DNA of 64,000 nucleotides, from positions 27,293 through 91,292 of the forward strand of contig NZ_JAHBYG010000011.1 of NCBI RefSeq assembly GCF_019636075.1, written 5' to 3'. Numbering within the stretch: the stretch's first letter is position 1; each line of letters opens with the position of its first letter. Source of the stretch: Ferrovibrio sp. (lineage in GTDB: Bacteria; Pseudomonadota; Alphaproteobacteria; Ferrovibrionales; Ferrovibrionaceae). Made by a program: the position numbers and the translations under genes. The notes under the pieces were generated by a model. It was not told where the DNA came from. It ran no database searches and saw nothing but the letters and a program-made list of their open reading frames with translations. Positions 17,324-26,278 of the stretch are shown in pieces.

Positions 17324-18420
17324 GCATCGTTGCGAAGCTAGCGAACAGGTATCGCCTCTGGCGTCAAGCGCGTCATGAATATGCCGCGCTGCTATCTTCC
17401 ATACCTCGCGATCGCTTTGCCGCCTTTTTCGACTTCGGTTATCAACATTATGCACTCGGTGACGTGCTAACCACCATGGTCAACCTTGCCTGCCAGGCCG
17501 AGGATGCTAAATGCAACGGAATGGATATCTATATCCATATCCTGCCCTATGCTCCGTCGGCCCCACAGCAAGGGCATATCACACCTGACAATTACCTAAC
17601 CCATCTCGACAATCTTTTTCCTGCCTTCCTGTGCAACCCTCTGCCGGGTGCGCTGCGCTTGCTGCGCGACTATGGCCTGCAAGCGGGATTGGTGCTTGAA
17701 CAGCTTCATGCCAGTGGCGTTTCTGTATGGCCATCGTTAGAGCAGCATCTGCGGCGGCAGATGAACTATCCGATGGGCCACGCGCTGATCAATGGATTCC
17801 ACAAACAGCATGGCCGCCTGCCGCAACTCGGGGCGCCGCGCGGCTACGACCGCTGGGCCAAACAGCTGCGTGACACCCTTTTCAAAGACCGTTTCCTGGT
17901 TTGCGTCAATCCGCGCCAGAGCGGCCTGACCACGACGCCAAGCACTATCTACCGCGATGCCCCGATGGATGAGTGGATTGCCTTTTTCGGCCGCGCAAGA
18001 CGCACTCATCCCGATGTACATTTTGTCATGCTCGGCGCTTATGCAGAGGCAGACCGCCGTCTCTTGGCATTGGAGAATGTGACGATCCTGCGCGCACTAG
18101 GTTATGGCCTGGCGCATGAACTAGCGCTGTTGGCCAATGCAGATATGTTCATGGGCACATCCAGCGGTTTCGCCACCATGGCAACATTCAGCGGCGCACC
18201 CTACTTCATAACCGGGGTCGAGCCAGTCTTCTCTCACTATGCGGAGATTCCCGTGGGGGCAACGGCCTATCCTTTTGCCAAGCAGCACCAATATCTGCAC
18301 TGGGCGCGGGAAGACGCAGCCATGCTGCTGGATTATCTTGGTGTTGTACATGCAGCAAATAGTCCCCTGATGCAGCTTTATCGTAAAAAGGCAGCAGCAG
18401 AAGCAGGTGCAGCGCAATGA
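17320..18420 (+). CDS. Putative GT-B-like glycosyltransferase
   Basis: 366 residues, starting at a GTG that overlaps the previous stop. No firm family match was made. The C-terminal half has features of a GT-B nucleotide-sugar domain: FLVCVNPRQSG, then HFVMLGAYAE, LLANADMFMGTSSGFATMATFSGAPYF. The last segment resembles the MGTxSGxxHLA pattern of heptosyltransferase-like enzymes, without its His. The N-terminal segment FGYQHYALGDVLTTMVNLACQAE resembles the GDhhh start of such proteins. No membrane helix was seen. The next gene's N-terminal half looks like a distant relative (residues about 230-350 there). A cytoplasmic glycosyltransferase working on the exported polymer is the best guess. An enzymatically inactive relative is possible. 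Confidence 0.55.
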   Translation: MSIVAKLANRYRLWRQARHEYAALLSSIPRDRFAAFFDFGYQHYALGDVLTTMVNLACQAEDAKCNGMDIYIHILPYAPSAPQQGHITPDNYLTHLDNLFPAFLCNPLPGALRLLRDYGLQAGLVLEQLHASGVSVWPSLEQHLRRQMNYPMGHALINGFHKQHGRLPQLGAPRGYDRWAKQLRDTLFKDRFLVCVNPRQSGLTTTPSTIYRDAPMDEWIAFFGRARRTHPDVHFVMLGAYAEADRRLLALENVTILRALGYGLAHELALLANADMFMGTSSGFATMATFSGAPYFITGVEPVFSHYAEIPVGATAYPFAKQHQYLHWAREDAAMLLDYLGVVHAANSPLMQLYRKKAAAEAGAAQ

Positions 18421-20627
18421 GACAACCGCCTGCATATTATTTTTACCGCACCTACCAGGAACTGAAAACTGCAGCATCCTGGGCATTGCGCTTACATGCC
18501 TTTTCCTGGACCGAAACGCCGCCGCAGCGCATCCTCGGTATCCTGGCGCGGTTCGGCTCCCGCAGCACCAAGCCCTGGCGGCAGCGTCTCATGATCAACA
18601 TGCAGGCGCGGTTGAAGTTCCGGGAATTACGCTACGCCGATAAGATGAATTTTCAGGCTCGGATCATGGGCCCTGTTGGAGCACGGGAAAAACGGAACTT
18701 CCTGCTATGGCAATATTGGCTGCGCGCCCACAACCCTGAAATCCCACCTACGCTTGCAATTCATGGCACCCTGCTGGTCGAAGGCGACGGCATGGATACG
18801 CAGTTGGATGGCTTGCTTTCACTGCTCTGCCTGTCCGGAGGCTTTTGTAACTTCAGCATCCACTGGGATGCATCACAAAAGGACGCACGTGTCTTGAATG
18901 GCGCCACGTTGCGTGAGCGCGGACGCATCACGGCCGATATGGCACCGCCATTCGATCTTCGTGCCGAGCATACCGATTTTGCCCGCACCATTGACCAAAG
19001 CCAACCTAGCCGGCTGCTGCATCAACCTATAGAGGCGCGCCGATTGTTCAACGACCGGGTGAAGACCATCTTTCCCGGACGTATGATCGTGGCGCTTAAT
19101 CTGCCAAGCGATCAAGAAGGCTATAGCGATGCTGAATTGTTGCGTTGGCTACCCAGCCTGCAGCAACTGCAGCAACGCATACCCGGCCTTGGCTTTTGCC
19201 TGCTCAGCAATTCGCGGCACCCAGCATCGGATTGGGATGTTTGGTCGAAGAGTCCTGACATATGGCCAGCTCTGCGCCATGGCTGCTCCCAACATGAAAT
19301 ATTCGCCTTCGCAGAAAAGAGTGATATCTACATCGGTGTGCTGGATGCCCTGGGACTAGCAGCCCTGGCAGCAGGGCGACCCGGGATTTATTTCAACCCG
19401 GCGGGCGGTGATTTCCACGATGCAGCAAGACTGGTCTGGGGCTGGGTCAATCCCGATCCAAGGAATTCCATCGGTCCGATTGAACACATTGTAAAACGTG
19501 CGCAGCCCGATTGGGATCCAGAGCCTTGGCAGATTGATGTCGGTCCGCAGGACTTAATCGCGCCCGCATCTCAAGCTCCTATGGCAACACGCCCCAATGC
19601 GGCCTTACCTGCGCCCGCCATAGCGGTTCAACCACCGGCCAGCACCACTGCGAAGCCTGAGTTGGTTTTTTATATCGATGTGTTCAGCCATTGCAATTTG
19701 CGCTGCCCATCCTGCCCGGTAGGCAACTGGACCAAAGGCGAGGCCCTCTCTGAGGGCGGCCTGATGAGCCCCGACCTGTTGCGGCGCCTATTGGAAAAAG
19801 CTGTCTCGGAAGCGACGGTGAAAAGCGTCGGCCTCTATAACTGGACCGAACCGCTGCTGCATCCCAACATCGCGGAGTTGCTGACACTGGTGAAATCCTT
19901 CGGCCTGTTCACCTCGATCAGCACCAACCTGAACAAGTTGGAGCGTGAAGACGCATTGCTGGCCTCCGGAGTGGACTGGATTCGCATTTCGGTTTCCGGA
20001 TTCACTCAGGAAATATATGAACGTGGCCACCGCCACGGCAATATCGAGCGGGTTAAAGACAACATGCGTCGTCTTGCCGCCGCACGTGACCGCCAGAATG
20101 CCAAAACCGATATCGAAGTCTTCTACCATCGCTATCTCGATAACGAAGCCGACGAAGCCGCGATGAAGGCTTTTGCCGAAAGTCTCGGGTTCCGCTTCGT
20201 AAAGGCCTGGGCGTATTTCATGCCGGTGGAGAAGATGCTGACTTATCTGCATCCGGACAAACCATTCACCAAGCTGACAGCCGAGGACCAGGCACTGATC
20301 GACCGCCTTGCCCTGGAGCCCAAGCAGGCTGCCGCCATCAGCCGTGAGCATCACCTGAAAGATTGCGATCTCTACAATTACCTGACCATCGACACCACCG
20401 GAGAGGTTTACCTGTGTTGCGCGGTTTCAGCACGTGAGAGCAACCGCATAGGAAATTACCTGGATGTGCCGCTCGCCGAAATACAAGCGCGCCAGCGCAA
20501 ACATGATCTTTGCGGCCCCTGCATGGAGGATGGCCTGCAAGTGCTCTATGGTCATGCCGACCCCGCCTTTAATGATCTGGCCGAGAGGGAACGCGAACGC
20601 CATAGCCAGGCAGCCCAGGCGAAATGA
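18417..20627 (+). CDS. GT-B-like / radical SAM-SPASM fusion protein
   Basis: 736 residues. Residues about 90-370 resemble the GT-B-like protein encoded just upstream (MIVALNLPSD, GLGFCLLSNSRH, FAEKSDIYIGVLDALGLAAL). A Pro/Ala-rich linker (about 385-415) joins a radical SAM domain with the canonical CxxxCxxC at Cys426, Cys430 and Cys433 (HCNLRCPSC), followed by GLYNWTEPLLHPN and ISTNLN, typical of the 4Fe-4S-binding TIM barrel. Cys650, Cys667, Cys668, Cys699 and Cys702 at the C-terminus form a SPASM-like auxiliary cluster region. Radical SAM/SPASM proteins modify peptides, sugars or cofactors by radical chemistry. Here the partner is a glycan pathway, so sugar modification is a reasonable but unproven guess. 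Its ATG overlaps the upstream stop, and its stop overlaps the next ATG. Confidence 0.85.
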   Translation: MRQPPAYYFYRTYQELKTAASWALRLHAFSWTETPPQRILGILARFGSRSTKPWRQRLMINMQARLKFRELRYADKMNFQARIMGPVGAREKRNFLLWQYWLRAHNPEIPPTLAIHGTLLVEGDGMDTQLDGLLSLLCLSGGFCNFSIHWDASQKDARVLNGATLRERGRITADMAPPFDLRAEHTDFARTIDQSQPSRLLHQPIEARRLFNDRVKTIFPGRMIVALNLPSDQEGYSDAELLRWLPSLQQLQQRIPGLGFCLLSNSRHPASDWDVWSKSPDIWPALRHGCSQHEIFAFAEKSDIYIGVLDALGLAALAAGRPGIYFNPAGGDFHDAARLVWGWVNPDPRNSIGPIEHIVKRAQPDWDPEPWQIDVGPQDLIAPASQAPMATRPNAALPAPAIAVQPPASTTAKPELVFYIDVFSHCNLRCPSCPVGNWTKGEALSEGGLMSPDLLRRLLEKAVSEATVKSVGLYNWTEPLLHPNIAELLTLVKSFGLFTSISTNLNKLEREDALLASGVDWIRISVSGFTQEIYERGHRHGNIERVKDNMRRLAAARDRQNAKTDIEVFYHRYLDNEADEAAMKAFAESLGFRFVKAWAYFMPVEKMLTYLHPDKPFTKLTAEDQALIDRLALEPKQAAAISREHHLKDCDLYNYLTIDTTGEVYLCCAVSARESNRIGNYLDVPLAEIQARQRKHDLCGPCMEDGLQVLYGHADPAFNDLAERERERHSQAAQAK

Positions 20628-22972
20628 CAATAGAAGCGCGTAGCACAGATTCCGACCAGTCTAGCGCCGTGCCGTCACGCCGCCCGAGCGTCACCATCCT
20701 GTTGTCCAACTACAATCAAGGGCATTATCTGCGCAGCGCGCTGGATGGTATCGTAGGCCAATTCAGACCGGCGGATGAAATCATCCTGGTCGACGATGGC
20801 TCCACCGACAATAGCCGCGCCATCATGGCCGAATATGTGAAAGCCCATCCACGTATCCGATTCATGCAGAACGAGAGCAATATCGGCCTGCAAGCGACCA
20901 TCGAGCGCGTGCTTCCCTTGATAACCACCACACATATGGTCTGGACCGCGTCAGACGACCGTCTGCTGCCAGATTTCCTGACGGAATCTATGCCGGTTCT
21001 GGAGCGGCACCCGGAAGCCGGACTTTGTTTTTCTGAAACCGTGGAACTACGCGGCACCGATCCGTCCAATGAGCTAGCCGTGCGTTTTGCCACCACGCCA
21101 GGTGTTGCTCATATCTTTAATCTAGGCGATTTGCCCGAAATGCTCGATCCTGCCGCCGTGGTGGCCAGAATGCAGAGGGCCTATCTGCCGATCGCAGGCA
21201 ATACCGCGGTGGTGGATTGCGCGAAGCTACGCGCCATAGGCGGCTTCGTGAACGCATTGGAATGGCACTCCGATCTGGTCGCATACACCATTCTGACCCT
21301 TCGTCACGGCGCTTGCGTGGTTGCTAAGCCGCTGGCCTATATCCGGGCGAATCCACAATCCTATTCCTACACAGGCATGCGCTCTCCAGCGAAATTGCGT
21401 GAAGTGCAGGAGGAAATGCTGAAACTATTCAGCAAACGGGATTTCCGCGATATCCGCCGTGCGCTCCGCCGTGCACCGGCTTTTTTCTCGGTCTGGGGCA
21501 AGGGTATCATGCCGGTCATGGCCCGCCGTATGGATTGGGATTTGCTGCTGCCCTATGCCACGTGGTGGCTGCGGGAATACAAGCGAGGACACCGCATCGG
21601 CTGGGGCGAAATTATTCGTCGCGCTTATAACTCCACTAAATATCGCCTCACCACGCCGCGTGCTATTCGCGCCCGTCTCAGCGGCGCGGAAATGGAACGC
21701 GACGCGGGCCGCCAGCAGATCGCGCAATTGACGGCCGAGCGAGATGCAGCACGAGCCGAACGAGACGTTGCGCAGACGACTCTCGGGCAACGCACCGCCG
21801 AACGCGATGGAGCAGCGAATGCCCTTTTGGAGCTAAGAACCGCGCACGAACAAGTGCTGGCCCGCCTTGCCGAGACAGAGCGCAATCTCGAGGTCGCCTA
21901 CAACACTATAGCTGCCGCCGACACCCGTGCTGCCGATCTATCTGGCGCTTTCAAGCGGATTCTGGCGGAGCGCGACGATATCTTCAAGCAACTGCAGAAA
22001 CTGCTAGCGCGCCAAAGCAGTCAGGACAAAGTGCCGGACCTGACGGCACGGTTGCAGGAAACTGAACGACAATTAGCTGCCCATCGTGCCGAAGCCGAGG
22101 CCCGGCTGGCTGCAGCTAACGCCCAAGCCGATGCTCAGTTTGCAGCCGCCAAGGCGGAGGCCACAGCGTTGCAAAACCAGATCGCCGCGCAACAAGCTGA
22201 ATTGGAGCACCTGCGCCAGACGGTTGCACGCATCAAGCTTCCACCGATGCTGGTGACGACAATGCCTAAATCCGGCACATACTTCATCAGTGGTTTGTTC
22301 GAGGCCGGGTTGAAAATCGACAGCAGGATCGTCAGCCATCAATATTTTCCCGACGATGTGATCCGCCAACCTGAATTGCGCATTCTCTCCGAAGGCAATT
22401 GCATCAGCCAGGACCATTTCGGCGCAAGCCGGATCAACCTGACTCATATCGCGCGTCACGTTGATCGCATAATGGTGCACCTGCGCGATCCCCGTCAGGC
22501 AACTTTGTCTTACGTACATTACCTGGCCGACCCATCCTTCCGAGCCAACGAGGCGGCAACGTTGAAGTTTGTCTATCCGCCGCTGCCGGCGGATTTCTAC
22601 TCCCTGCCCTTCGAGCAACGGCTGGATTGGGGCATCGACCATTGGTTGCCGCTTCTCATCGAATGGGTTGATGGCTGGCTGCGCGCAGAGGCCGAGGCAA
22701 TGGCCAATGGTGGGACACTACGCATAGGCTTCACCCGTTTCGAAGATATGGCAGCGGACCAGGAAGCCTTCATCGGACATGCGCTGGAATTCTTCGGCAT
22801 TCCCGCCGAACGCTTCATCAAACCACCACTGAAGGCTGAAGACGTAAAACATTTCCGCCGGGGCGAAGTGGATGAATGGCGCCGCGTCTTCAGCTCCGAA
22901 CAAGCCGCACGGGCCACACGGCTGATCCCGCCAGCCATGGCCGAACGCTTCTCCTGGCCGCTCGGGCAATGA
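20624..22972 (+). CDS. GT2 glycosyltransferase - coiled coil - sulfotransferase fusion
   Basis: 782 residues with three modules. Residues about 20-250 are a family 2 glycosyltransferase (SVTILLSNYNQGHYLRSAL, LVDDGSTDNS, WTASDDRLLP). Residues about 345-540 are a long Glu/Arg/Ala/Gln-rich coiled coil with heptad character. Residues about 542-782 are a sulfotransferase with the PAPS loop TMPKSGTYF (Lys549) and the 3'-phosphate motif RDPRQATLSY (Arg621, Ser629), ending with a KHFRRGEVDEWRRVFS segment typical of sulfotransferase C-termini. One polypeptide could therefore add a sugar and sulfate, or link the two activities on a growing chain. It overlaps both neighbours by 4 bp and lies directly before the ABC exporter genes. 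A cytoplasmic location is expected. The domain calls are strong; the acceptor is unknown. Confidence 0.9.
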   Translation: MTIEARSTDSDQSSAVPSRRPSVTILLSNYNQGHYLRSALDGIVGQFRPADEIILVDDGSTDNSRAIMAEYVKAHPRIRFMQNESNIGLQATIERVLPLITTTHMVWTASDDRLLPDFLTESMPVLERHPEAGLCFSETVELRGTDPSNELAVRFATTPGVAHIFNLGDLPEMLDPAAVVARMQRAYLPIAGNTAVVDCAKLRAIGGFVNALEWHSDLVAYTILTLRHGACVVAKPLAYIRANPQSYSYTGMRSPAKLREVQEEMLKLFSKRDFRDIRRALRRAPAFFSVWGKGIMPVMARRMDWDLLLPYATWWLREYKRGHRIGWGEIIRRAYNSTKYRLTTPRAIRARLSGAEMERDAGRQQIAQLTAERDAARAERDVAQTTLGQRTAERDGAANALLELRTAHEQVLARLAETERNLEVAYNTIAAADTRAADLSGAFKRILAERDDIFKQLQKLLARQSSQDKVPDLTARLQETERQLAAHRAEAEARLAAANAQADAQFAAAKAEATALQNQIAAQQAELEHLRQTVARIKLPPMLVTTMPKSGTYFISGLFEAGLKIDSRIVSHQYFPDDVIRQPELRILSEGNCISQDHFGASRINLTHIARHVDRIMVHLRDPRQATLSYVHYLADPSFRANEAATLKFVYPPLPADFYSLPFEQRLDWGIDHWLPLLIEWVDGWLRAEAEAMANGGTLRIGFTRFEDMAADQEAFIGHALEFFGIPAERFIKPPLKAEDVKHFRRGEVDEWRRVFSSEQAARATRLIPPAMAERFSWPLGQ

Positions 22973-23760
22973 AGCGCAACCTGCTTTTCATTCTCCGTGA
23001 CTGGGCCAGTGGCTTTCTGCACTGGCGTTACTGGTGGAATTTCGCGCTGCTCGATATATCGTTACGCTATCGGCGATCGATCCTAGGGCCGTTCTGGCTC
23101 ACCATCAGCTTCCTGATGACGGCAGCCGGCCTTGCCGTGGTCTATTCTGCGCTGTTCAATATGGAAATCAGGCATTACATCCCTTATCTGGTGGCCGGCC
23201 TGTCCAGCTGGGGCTATGTCAATTCACTGATCAACGAGGGTTGCACGGCCCTGACCCGGCAAGCCGGCACAATGCGCGATCAAAATCTCCCGATTATGGC
23301 CCATGCCATCCGCGCCGTTGTCAGCAACACCGTGATATTCGGGCATAATCTTCTTGTCGTAGCCGCCACGGTGCTGATTGCCGGCACGCCGATCACATGG
23401 TCCACTCTTTTCGCATTGCCGGCACTGGCGCTGCTGGCCTGCAATGGCGTTTGGATCACATTGATTTTCGGTTTGCTCTGCGCCCGCTACCGCGACCTCC
23501 CGCCGCTGGTCTCAGTCATTACCAATTTGCTATTCCTGATCACACCAGTCTTCTGGTTACGCGACATGCTGGGCCCACGCGGCTTTATCGCCGACTTCAA
23601 CCCACTCTACCATTTCGTTGAACTACTGCGCGCCCCCATGCTCGGCAGCATGCCGCCGCTTCACACCATTATCATCATGCTGAGCATCACTGCTTTCGGC
23701 TGGCTACTGACGCTGCTGATTGCTATGCGCCTGCAAACGCGCATCGCGTATTGGGTCTAA
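22969..23760 (+). CDS. ABC-2 type polysaccharide export permease (Wzm/KpsM-like)
   Basis: 263 residues, about the normal length for a Wzm/KpsM permease. An amphipathic N-terminus containing LLDISLRYRRSILGPFWLTIS is the hallmark entry helix of polysaccharide and teichoic-acid ABC-2 permeases. About six membrane segments follow, ending near the basic C-terminus. It should form the inner-membrane channel that exports a lipid-linked polysaccharide. ATG 22969 overlaps the stop of the GT2-sulfotransferase gene (ATGA); longer upstream in-frame starts would run into that gene and are unlikely. The ATPase gene follows after 2 bp. No KpsS/KpsC-type or Wza-type gene is visible here. Confidence 0.92.
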   Translation: MKRNLLFILRDWASGFLHWRYWWNFALLDISLRYRRSILGPFWLTISFLMTAAGLAVVYSALFNMEIRHYIPYLVAGLSSWGYVNSLINEGCTALTRQAGTMRDQNLPIMAHAIRAVVSNTVIFGHNLLVVAATVLIAGTPITWSTLFALPALALLACNGVWITLIFGLLCARYRDLPPLVSVITNLLFLITPVFWLRDMLGPRGFIADFNPLYHFVELLRAPMLGSMPPLHTIIIMLSITAFGWLLTLLIAMRLQTRIAYWV

Positions 23761-23762
23761 CA

Positions 23763-25610
23763 ATGGCGCGCATCACCGCACGCGATATCGAAGTGATCTA
23801 CCCGGTGGTAACCCAACGAGGCCAATCCCTGCGCCTCAAACTCATGCACTATGGCAGCGGCGGCATCTTGGCCCAGGATGCGCGCGGCATCGTCAATGTA
23901 CGGGCGCTGAGTGGGATTGATTTCGATATTCGTGAGGGCGATCGCGTGGGGTTGGTCGGCCGCAATGGTGCCGGCAAGTCAACCCTGCTGCGTGTGCTAG
24001 CCGGGATTTACCATCCCAGCCGAGGCGAATTGAAGATTGAAGGCGAGGTTTCCGCAATTTTAGGCCTTGGCCTCGGCATAGACGAAGAACTCAGTGGCCA
24101 CGAAACTATCGACTACGCCCTGATGATGCGCGGCGTGCCGCGCGACGTCATCCCATCTCTGCATGATGAGATCGCCGCCTTCACCGAACTGGAAGATTAC
24201 CTGCAACTGCCGGTCCGCACCTATTCCTCGGGCATGAAGATCCGGTTGGCTTTCGGCGTCGCTACATCCAGGCGTCCCGATATCCTGCTGCTGGACGAAG
24301 GCATCGGCGCAGGAGACGCATTTTTCTTGCAGAAAGCGCGCCGTCGCGCGGAAAGTTTCGTGGACGATGCCAGTATCCTGGTGATCGCTTCGCATTCCGA
24401 TGATCTACTGCTCAAAACCTGCAATAAGGGCTTGCTGCTTGATCGCGGCCAAGTTATCGCCGCTGGCCCGATCAGCGATGTAATTGAAATGTATCGCCAA
24501 CTTGAATACGGCGACAGCAACGAAACAACGGAAGCCAAGCCGGAAACCATTGCCAGTAGCGCCACTGAGGGTGCGGGCGTTGCAGCGGCCTTCGATGGCT
24601 CTGTGCTGTCTCATTGGCATTCCACTGCTGGCGACCCAACCCCTTGGATCGGTCAGCGCTTCGAGGAACCAACGGTAATCCGCACGGTAACTTTGCGACA
24701 ATGGAGTGGTCGCCTGGACAACACCGATTGCGTACATCGCATAGCCCTGCAAACCAGTAATGATGACTTTCAGCGCGATATACGCGAGGCAGGAATCCTT
24801 GAAGTGCCGGCTCGTCCGGCTATACACACCATCCGCTTGCCCACAACAAACCGGGCGCGTTGCTGGCGGGTTGCGCCAATGCAGGATGCTGCCATGGACA
24901 GGGGCTGGGGCGTTACCACTCTGCGCTTCCATGTCGAAGAGACAGGCAGAGTCGACAAAATCGCAAAATTGTATTGCGACCACCCAGAGCACAGAACCCT
25001 ATCTGATTGTCTGGATGCGATGGAGCATACTAGGGAGGCACTGCCCACCCTAGCCGATGTGAACGAGCGCTCCTGCTTACTGGAACGGACCAAGCTGCAT
25101 ATAATCCGCCTACGCCGCGGCCATGGAGACGATTTCGCCGCTTTCGATGCATTGGTACGGCAGCATCTGGATTTCTTGCGCCTCAATCTCTCATCGCGCT
25201 GGCTGATATCTATTCTGGATAGTTATGCAGATGGCGGAAGCGAAGTCGAACGCAGTGCTGCGATACTGGCCTCAGGTTTATTCAACTGGGAAAAACTGGG
25301 CCTGACCAGACGGCATATTGACCTGCAAAGACTGGACGGCGACTATCTCGGACCCGTCGACCTCACGCCTTTCCGCACACCTCTATCCCTCTGGGATGGC
25401 ATGACCATCCTAGGTATACCCGGCGACATGCCGCGCGCCTTCGTGAAACGCCTGCGCCGCGCTCTACGTCCCGCCCCACACTTGGCCGCGATTTTCGAGA
25501 TACTGCTTGAGCGGGCGCTAGATAATCCGCAAGGCACCCTCAATGCCATAGGGGGGCGTTACGGGCGTGATTTCAAGGCGGAATTGCGCATAGCCGCCGA
25601 GGATAGCTGA
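23763..25610 (+). CDS. Wzt/KpsT-like ABC ATPase with discoidin-like and novel C-terminal domains
   Basis: 615 residues. Residues 1-250 are a polysaccharide-export ATPase: Walker A GRNGAGKST (Lys72), the signature region YSSGMKIRLAFGVA, and Walker B DILLLDEG (Asp178, Glu179). The C-terminal extension is unusual. About 265-400 resembles an F5/8 type C (discoidin, galactose-binding) domain, with HWHSTAGDPTPWIGQRF and IRTVTLRQW. About 405-615 is a helical domain that recurs as the separate protein encoded next (PLSLWDGMTILGIPGDM around Trp544, NWEKLGLTR, GRYGRDF). In E. coli O9a a Wzt C-terminal domain reads the chain-end modification before export. This longer extension may do the same for a different cap. 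ATG 23763 lies 2 bp after the permease stop; a TTG at 23751 is a less likely start. Confidence 0.9.
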   Translation: MARITARDIEVIYPVVTQRGQSLRLKLMHYGSGGILAQDARGIVNVRALSGIDFDIREGDRVGLVGRNGAGKSTLLRVLAGIYHPSRGELKIEGEVSAILGLGLGIDEELSGHETIDYALMMRGVPRDVIPSLHDEIAAFTELEDYLQLPVRTYSSGMKIRLAFGVATSRRPDILLLDEGIGAGDAFFLQKARRRAESFVDDASILVIASHSDDLLLKTCNKGLLLDRGQVIAAGPISDVIEMYRQLEYGDSNETTEAKPETIASSATEGAGVAAAFDGSVLSHWHSTAGDPTPWIGQRFEEPTVIRTVTLRQWSGRLDNTDCVHRIALQTSNDDFQRDIREAGILEVPARPAIHTIRLPTTNRARCWRVAPMQDAAMDRGWGVTTLRFHVEETGRVDKIAKLYCDHPEHRTLSDCLDAMEHTREALPTLADVNERSCLLERTKLHIIRLRRGHGDDFAAFDALVRQHLDFLRLNLSSRWLISILDSYADGGSEVERSAAILASGLFNWEKLGLTRRHIDLQRLDGDYLGPVDLTPFRTPLSLWDGMTILGIPGDMPRAFVKRLRRALRPAPHLAAIFEILLERALDNPQGTLNAIGGRYGRDFKAELRIAAEDS

Positions 25611-26278
25611 TGGTGAGCATCTCAAAGATATGCCACGACCCGCATCATCACGACTGGCATGAATGCGCCCGCGCCTTCTACCGCGCCCGGCGTGGCGAGG
25701 GCGATGGTCTAAAAGCCACCTGTCCTTTCGTGCAACTGAGACACCTGATGTTTGCGCTTCAGGACGGCGAAACACAATATATGTCCGCCTATCGCACTGC
25801 GCTCGAAAGCCATCTGGAACAAATTTGCCAGTATATAGATACGCGCTGGATCGTCGCTCTATTGGAAATTCTGGCTGATTCCAGCCAGGGTTTGGAAATG
25901 CAAAACGCCACTCTAGCCACAACCCTCCCGAATTGGGAAAAATTGCTGCTCACCCGCGCTGCCCTGGACAAAGCCGCCATGCAAGGCGCAGCTACGCAGC
26001 GCTTCGATGCCGCGAGCATGAACCAGCCGTTACCGCTCTGGGATGGCATGTCGATCTTCGGTATCAAAGGCGACATGACTTTAAATCTGGCACGGCGCAT
26101 GGGCGCGGCTTTGCGCCCCACGCCAGTAATTGCCACGCTGGCCCTAGCACTTCTTCGACGCATGGCTTTTGGCCAGGATACCACGCTCATCGCTTTGGGG
26201 CGTGACTACGGCCGCGACCTGATCGGTGAAATGGCACAAAGCTTCGCCAAGGCAGCCGGACTGGAGAAGCTGGTGTGA
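25610..26278 (+). CDS. Stand-alone copy of the Wzt C-terminal domain, function unknown
   Basis: 222 residues, no named family recognised. It aligns over most of its length with residues about 405-615 of the ABC ATPase encoded immediately upstream. Shared segments are TRWIVALLEILADS / SRWLISILDSYADG, NWEKLLLTR / NWEKLGLTR, PLPLWDGMSIFGIKGDM / PLSLWDGMTILGIPGDM (Trp144 here), and LGRDYGRDL / IGGRYGRDF. There is no signal peptide or membrane segment, so it is likely cytoplasmic. The start codon shares one base with the upstream stop (TGATG), so the two proteins should be made in linked amounts. Plausible roles are a partner or competitor of the Wzt domain in substrate recognition, or a separate enzyme. 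A helical fold is likely from composition. Confidence 0.7.
   Translation: MVSISKICHDPHHHDWHECARAFYRARRGEGDGLKATCPFVQLRHLMFALQDGETQYMSAYRTALESHLEQICQYIDTRWIVALLEILADSSQGLEMQNATLATTLPNWEKLLLTRAALDKAAMQGAATQRFDAASMNQPLPLWDGMSIFGIKGDMTLNLARRMGAALRPTPVIATLALALLRRMAFGQDTTLIALGRDYGRDLIGEMAQSFAKAAGLEKLV

Noticed and set aside
25610..26278. Stand-alone domain as a frameshifted tail of the ABC ATPase
   Set aside because: The ATPase already carries its own complete copy of the domain, and the second gene has its own start; this is a duplication, not a frameshift.
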